Source: an uncultured Collinsella sp.
GTDB lineage: Bacteria > Actinomycetota > Coriobacteriia > Coriobacteriales > Coriobacteriaceae
Direction: 5' to 3'
Assembly (NCBI GenBank): GCA_934630855.1
Contig: CAKTWW010000006.1
Span: forward strand, 1 to 64,000
DNA length: 64,000 nt
Positions within the stretch are counted from its first letter, which is position 1; the number at the start of each line of letters is the position of its first letter. The notes below the pieces were generated by a model, which worked only from the letters and a program-made list of their open reading frames with translations, made no database searches and was not told the DNA's origin. The translations under genes and the position numbers were made by a program. Positions 59,995 through 64,000 of this stretch are shown here, in pieces.

Positions 59995-62895
59995 ATGACC
60001 CAGCCCTTGCCCTGGGAAAAGAACACCGTCGCGCCCGTTCCGCCCGCGCCGGAGCCCGTACCGCTCGATGCGTACGCCGCCCCCGCCGCGCCGGAACCCG
60101 AGCTCGTCCCGCTCGACATCTATGACGCCCCAGCTCCGGCGCCCAAACCCGTCAAGCCGCTCGTCGATATCGATAGCCTGAACCCTGCCCAGCGCGAGGC
60201 GGTCCTGACGACCGAAGGTCCACTGCTGGTCCTTGCCGGCGCCGGCTCGGGCAAGACCCGCGTCCTGACCTTCCGCATCGCCCACATGCTGGGCGACCTG
60301 GACGTTAAGCCCTGGCAGGTCCTGGCCATCACGTTTACCAACAAGGCTGCGGCCGAGATGCGCGAGCGTCTGGCAGCGCTCATCCCCAGCGGCACCCGCG
60401 GCATGTGGGTATGCACGTTCCACGCCATGTGCGTGCGCATGCTGCGTGAGGACGCCGACCTGCTGGGCTACACCGGCCAGTTCACCATCTACGATGACGA
60501 CGATTCCAAGCGCATGGTGCGCGACATTATGCAGGCGCTCGGCATCGAGCAAAAACAGTTCCCCATCAACATGATCCGCAGCAAGATCAGTTCGGCAAAA
60601 AACGCCATGATCGGGCCCGAGGACATGCTCAAATCCGCCGACAGCCCCAACGACAAAAAGGCCGCGCAGGTCTATATGGAGCTGGAGCGCCGCCTGCGCG
60701 CTGCCAACGCCATGGACTTCGATGACCTGCTCGTGCGCACGCTCGAGCTGCTGCGCACCCGTCCCGAGGTGCTCGACAAGTACCAGGAGCGCTTCCGCTA
60801 CATTAGCGTCGACGAGTATCAGGACACCAACCACGTCCAGTACGAGATTGCCAACCTGCTGGCCGCCAAGTACCAAAACCTCATGGTCGTGGGCGACGAC
60901 GACCAGTCCATTTACAGCTGGCGCGGCGCCGATATCACTAACATCCTGGACTTTGAGAAGGACTTTAAAAACTGCAAGACCGTCAAGCTGGAGCAGAACT
61001 ACCGCTCCACGGGTCATATTCTGAGCGCCGCGAACGCCGTGGTGCGTCACAACTCGCAGCGCAAGGACAAGCGCCTATTCACGGCCGAGGGCGACGGCGA
61101 GAAGATCCAAGCCTTCCAGGCGAGCGACGAGCGCGACGAGGGCCGCTGGATTGCCGGCGAGATCGAAAAGCTGCACTCCAAGGGCACGAGCTACGACGAC
61201 ATCGCTGTGTTCTACCGCACCAACGCCCAGTCGCGTATTCTCGAAGATATGTTCCTGCGCGCGGGCGTACCCTACAAGATTGTGGGCGGCACGCGATTCT
61301 TCGACCGCGCCGAGATCCGCGACGTCATGGCCTACCTCAAGATGATTGTGAACCCGGCCGACGAGATGAGCGTCAAGCGTGTCATCAACACGCCGCGCCG
61401 CGGTATCGGCTCCACCTCGATCCAAAAGATTGAGCAGCTTGCGCGCGACAACCGCTGCTCGTTCTTCCAGGCCTGCGAGATTGCGACGGCCGAGACGGGC
61501 ATGTTTAGCGCCAAGGTGCGTAACGGCCTGTCGAGCTTTGTGGCACTGGTGCGCGAGGGCCGTCGCATGGACGGCGAGCTCAAGGACGTCGTCGAGATGA
61601 TTGTCGACAAGACGGGCCTGCTGCAGGCCTTCCGTGCCGAGGGCACGATGGAGTCCGAGAGCCGCGCCGAGAACATCCAGGAATTCCTGGGCGTTGCGGC
61701 CGAATTTGAGGAGACGCACGAGGATATCGAGGGTACGCTCGAGAGCTTGGAAGAGCTGCGTGCGGCTGGCGTTGCCGATGTGCCCGCTGGCGCTGAGCCC
61801 GAGCCCGTCGTGGTGAGCGCGCCCGCACCGGAGCCAGGCCCGTCTGCGCCCGCGTCTTCGTTTGAGGCACTCGTCGGTGCTCGCGACGCTGCGGGCTCCA
61901 ATCCGCTCGATAGCCTGGCCGCCCCGGCGCTGTCGCCACAGGATGCTCTGGCTGCTGCCATCGCGGGCAATGCCTATGCCGCGCCGACGGAGCTGCCGGC
62001 CGGTGCCGTGCATGCTGACGAGATTGAGCGCACTTATGGACCGCTCACCTGCAAAGCGCTGCCGGCGCTCATGGAGTGGCTGGCTCTGCGCTCCGACTTG
62101 GACTCTCTCGCCGGCGAGACGCATGCCATCACCATGATGACCATTCACTCCGCCAAGGGCCTGGAGTTCCCGGCGGTCTTCGTGGCCGGCATGGAGGAGG
62201 GCATCTTCCCGCATGTGCACGACTTTGGCGGCAGCGATGACCCGGGCAAGCTCGAGGAGGAGCGCCGCTTGGCCTACGTCGCCATCACGCGCGCTCGCAA
62301 GCGTCTGTTCCTGACCTATGCGGCCACGCGCCGCACCTACGGCTCGACCTCGGCCAATCCGCGCTCGCGCTTCCTCAACGAGATTCCATTTGAGGATATC
62401 GAGTTTAGTGGCATCGGTTCTGCCGGCTTTGAGGGCACGGGCTGGGAGAAGCGTGGCGACCGTCACGGCACCTTTGGCTCGGGCATGGGCTCGGACATGT
62501 ACGGCGGCAAGGTGTTTGGCTCGCGCACGCGCTCGACCGGCGGTTCCGGCTCGCGCGGCGGTTCGAGCTTCGACGACTTCTTTGGCGGCAGCAGCTACGG
62601 AACCGAGCGCCATCGCGGCGTTTCGCCCGATGCCGGCCGCGTTGCCTCGACCTTTGGATCGGGTGCGCCGCGAGCCAAGACGCCGTCGTCCAAGGTGTCG
62701 CCGACGGTGGAGCGCAAGGTCGATCGCGCCAGCGCGGCGCAGGACTTTGCCGCGGGCGATACCGTGAGCCACAAGACCTTTGGCACGGGCACCGTGATCT
62801 CGGTCGTCGGAGACATGATCGAGGTCCAATTCGAAAAGACCGGCCAGACCAAAAAGCTTATGAAAGGCTTTGCTCCTATAGTGAAACTGACCTAG
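59995..62895 (+). CDS. pcrA: UvrD/PcrA-type superfamily 1 DNA helicase
   Basis: A 3'-5' helicase for repair and for displacing proteins from DNA. It has the Q motif (LNPAQREAV), Walker A AGAGSGKTR, YISVDEYQDTN, VGDDDQSIYSWRGA, LEQNYRS, and TIHSAKGLEFPAVF with VAITRARKRLFLTYA. The 966-residue protein has an extra Pro-rich N-terminus of 55 residues, an Ala/Pro/Glu-rich insertion of about 100 residues in domain 2B, and a Gly/Ser-rich C-terminus ending in the Tudor-like domain (GDTVSHKTFGTGTVISV) that binds RNA polymerase in PcrA. GAGGAG precedes the ATG. Confidence 0.95.
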   Translation: MTQPLPWEKNTVAPVPPAPEPVPLDAYAAPAAPEPELVPLDIYDAPAPAPKPVKPLVDIDSLNPAQREAVLTTEGPLLVLAGAGSGKTRVLTFRIAHMLGDLDVKPWQVLAITFTNKAAAEMRERLAALIPSGTRGMWVCTFHAMCVRMLREDADLLGYTGQFTIYDDDDSKRMVRDIMQALGIEQKQFPINMIRSKISSAKNAMIGPEDMLKSADSPNDKKAAQVYMELERRLRAANAMDFDDLLVRTLELLRTRPEVLDKYQERFRYISVDEYQDTNHVQYEIANLLAAKYQNLMVVGDDDQSIYSWRGADITNILDFEKDFKNCKTVKLEQNYRSTGHILSAANAVVRHNSQRKDKRLFTAEGDGEKIQAFQASDERDEGRWIAGEIEKLHSKGTSYDDIAVFYRTNAQSRILEDMFLRAGVPYKIVGGTRFFDRAEIRDVMAYLKMIVNPADEMSVKRVINTPRRGIGSTSIQKIEQLARDNRCSFFQACEIATAETGMFSAKVRNGLSSFVALVREGRRMDGELKDVVEMIVDKTGLLQAFRAEGTMESESRAENIQEFLGVAAEFEETHEDIEGTLESLEELRAAGVADVPAGAEPEPVVVSAPAPEPGPSAPASSFEALVGARDAAGSNPLDSLAAPALSPQDALAAAIAGNAYAAPTELPAGAVHADEIERTYGPLTCKALPALMEWLALRSDLDSLAGETHAITMMTIHSAKGLEFPAVFVAGMEEGIFPHVHDFGGSDDPGKLEEERRLAYVAITRARKRLFLTYAATRRTYGSTSANPRSRFLNEIPFEDIEFSGIGSAGFEGTGWEKRGDRHGTFGSGMGSDMYGGKVFGSRTRSTGGSGSRGGSSFDDFFGGSSYGTERHRGVSPDAGRVASTFGSGAPRAKTPSSKVSPTVERKVDRASAAQDFAAGDTVSHKTFGTGTVISVVGDMIEVQFEKTGQTKKLMKGFAPIVKLT

Positions 62896-62998
62896 GCGGC
62901 TTTCCCAGGCACGGCACCTCGGCCTTCAATCGTCGGGCATGACCTCAAGGTCTATGCCCTCCTCTTTCAGGCCGATCTGCCGCACCTGGAAAACCCGT
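62896..62998. repeat. Nested-hairpin 3' element, copy C (after pcrA)
   Basis: Starts directly after the pcrA stop. Stems are CCAGG/CCTGG, GGCC/GGCC and GGGCAT/ATGCCC, with an inner GACC/GGTC. The flanks (CTTTCCCAGGCAC, GCACCTGGAAAACCC) match copy B closely, while the inner stem is different but still pairs. Confidence 0.75.
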
Positions 62999-63061
62999 AC
63001 ATCCGGCTAGGCGGGCGCGCCGGGGGCTTTGGTCGCCTGCTCGGACAGTCCTGCGCAAGAC

Positions 63062-63087
63062 GGAGGCCACATTAAGTGGCCTCCTTT
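63062..63087 (+). terminator. Terminator behind pcrA
   Basis: GGAGGCCAC-ATTAA-GTGGCCTCC followed by TTT. Confidence 0.75.
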
Positions 63088-63218
63088 GCGTGCGGAACTC
63101 GCGATCGACGTTGTCCTTGGCGCCTGCCCGGGTCCTTAGGTAACGTTGATGGTCGAGCGTTGCTTTGCCGCTCGCTTTTTGGTCTGGAGAGCCGGGTGGG
63201 CTGAATATTTAGACATGG

Positions 63219-63257
63219 CAAGGGCCCCCCGTTGGTGAACGGGGGCCCTTGTTGCGT
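63219..63257. terminator. GC-rich hairpin before the last gene
   Basis: CAAGGGCCCCC pairs with GGGGGCCCTTG, then TTGCGTTTTG. The T-run is broken, so its activity is less certain. Confidence 0.6.
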
Positions 63258-63284
63258 TTTGAATGGTTCGCTGGGCTTTGGTGA

Positions 63285-63329
63285 TTGATGACTTTATATA
63301 ATTCAGTATAATTTCATATGTATACTGAA
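63285..63329 (+). promoter_or_regulatory. Promoter and operator of the last gene
   Basis: TTGATG (63285-63290), 16 bases, TATAAT (63307-63312). TTCAGTATA (63302-63310) and TATACTGAA (63321-63329) form a nine-base inverted repeat covering the -10, likely bound by the regulator encoded next. Confidence 0.65.
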
Positions 63330-63359
63330 ATGTAACTGAAATGAAAACGGTGACAAGGT

Positions 63360-64000
63360 ATGTTGCTAAGCTGTCTTCCCAAAAGGCTCTTCTCTTTGGA
63401 GCTTGCCATCGACTTAGAGCCAGTAGAGGTGCAGATTCCTCGCATGTACCTTGAGCGGTTTTCGCTTCGCTTGGCACAGCTTGGCGCGTCTGAGCAAGGG
63501 CGTTTTATTGTTGCCGAACCAAAAGAGCTGCCCAGTGTGATTTCGGCGCGAAATCTCGTCAATGCGGTGCGCAAGGTCGATACACGTCCGGTGGCAATTT
63601 GCTGGGACGCTATGGATTTAGGTTTTATGCGTGCGCTGTCTTCGGAGAGAATCGCGTATATCCGAGATGAACGGAATGCGTTTCTGCCGTTTATCGGAGC
63701 CGTTATTTCCGATGAGGCGCTGGGTACTTCTCCCGCAGCTCCGCTTTCACCCCAATCTCAACGAATCGTCCTAAATCTCGTTGCCGGACGATGGGTTGGC
63801 TGCTCCGCCGGCGACTTAGCACGTCTGTGTGGCAAAAGTGCGGCAAGCGTCAGCGGCTATCTTTCAGAAATCGCCGCCATTGCTCCTGGGCTAATCGTGC
63901 GGGATGGCAAAAAACGCATGTTGTCCGATGCCGATTTGTCGACCGAGGCGCTGTTAAATGGATTTGAGGACTATCTTCGTACGCCTGTCGTTGAGCATAT
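63360..64000 (+). CDS. Winged-helix regulator-like protein, 3' truncated by the window
   Basis: An open frame runs from the ATG at 63360 to the end of the window (213 codons visible). The C-terminal part has a winged-helix pattern (QRIVLNLVAGRWVGCSAGDLARLCGKSAASVSGYL in pattern, then a wing LIVRDGKKRML). The N-terminal part begins LLSCLPKRLF, and there is no good ribosome binding site. The upstream palindrome suggests autoregulation. An AbiEi-like antitoxin or another repressor would fit; the downstream sequence is needed to tell. Confidence 0.55.
   Translation, partial: MLLSCLPKRLFSLELAIDLEPVEVQIPRMYLERFSLRLAQLGASEQGRFIVAEPKELPSVISARNLVNAVRKVDTRPVAICWDAMDLGFMRALSSERIAYIRDERNAFLPFIGAVISDEALGTSPAAPLSPQSQRIVLNLVAGRWVGCSAGDLARLCGKSAASVSGYLSEIAAIAPGLIVRDGKKRMLSDADLSTEALLNGFEDYLRTPVVEH

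Overview
The window looks like a chromosomal segment of a high-GC actinobacterium of the class Coriobacteriia, most like Collinsella. This rests on high GC in the core genes, strong GAAAGGA/AGGAGG ribosome binding sites, the gene repertoire, and many long intergenic palindromes. It is an inference from the sequence, not a database match.

Layout. Positions 1-3210 hold the end of a histidine operon (hisH-hisA-hisF-hisI-hisE), followed at 3394-4305 on the other strand by a PHP-type histidinol-phosphatase. Positions 4625-10300 are housekeeping: an orphan LarC C-terminal half, a YfcE-type phosphodiesterase, mazG, eno, a DivIC/FtsB-like division protein, an exopolyphosphatase and tRNA-Leu(UAA). Positions 10332-15836 hold a TPR-like membrane protein, an orphan PTS IIB with a VOC protein, a two-component system with a UBA/DUF4342 protein, and a metallophosphatase.

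From about 16.1 to 40.2 kb the window is accessory. It opens with an AbiEi/AbiEii type IV toxin-antitoxin pair. Two modules with the same divergent plan follow. In each, a minus-strand protein joins a remnant of an N6-adenine methylase (no SAM or NPPY motif seen) to an HsdS-like DNA-recognition region, and it faces a plus-strand cluster. Module 1 (17.8-23.5 kb) carries a soluble VirD4/TraG-type motor ATPase and a complete ClpP-type protease. Module 2 (35.0-40.1 kb) carries a ClpX-like AAA+ unfoldase that keeps a pore loop and a VGF loop matching the ClpP-docking IGF loop of ClpX. Between them lie AT-rich cargo (an N6 methylase/nuclease restriction-modification pair, a ribbon-helix-helix regulator), a frameshifted IS1595-like element, an XRE regulator with two operators, and two related unknown proteins. 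The paired modules are the best candidate for an undescribed system. Their joint function is inference.

Positions 40.3-43.6 kb encode a very long alanine-rich coiled-coil surface protein with a CAP domain and a sortase-type C-terminus. Positions 43.7-64.0 kb return mostly to core genes: three adjacent metallophosphoesterases, gluQ, a DUF2207 membrane protein, a GNAT acetyltransferase, purH, a BceRS-like two-component system, a HipBA toxin-antitoxin pair with four upstream operators, uspA, uppP, pcrA/uvrD and the start of a regulator that runs off the end.

Intergenic DNA is rich in self-complementary elements. Several families keep a shared core while their arms differ from copy to copy yet stay complementary. 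One family sits directly behind the stop codons of hisF, purH and pcrA. A second signal, TGTCCGCACGG with a TATACT-like hexamer at fixed spacing, recurs upstream of several genes.
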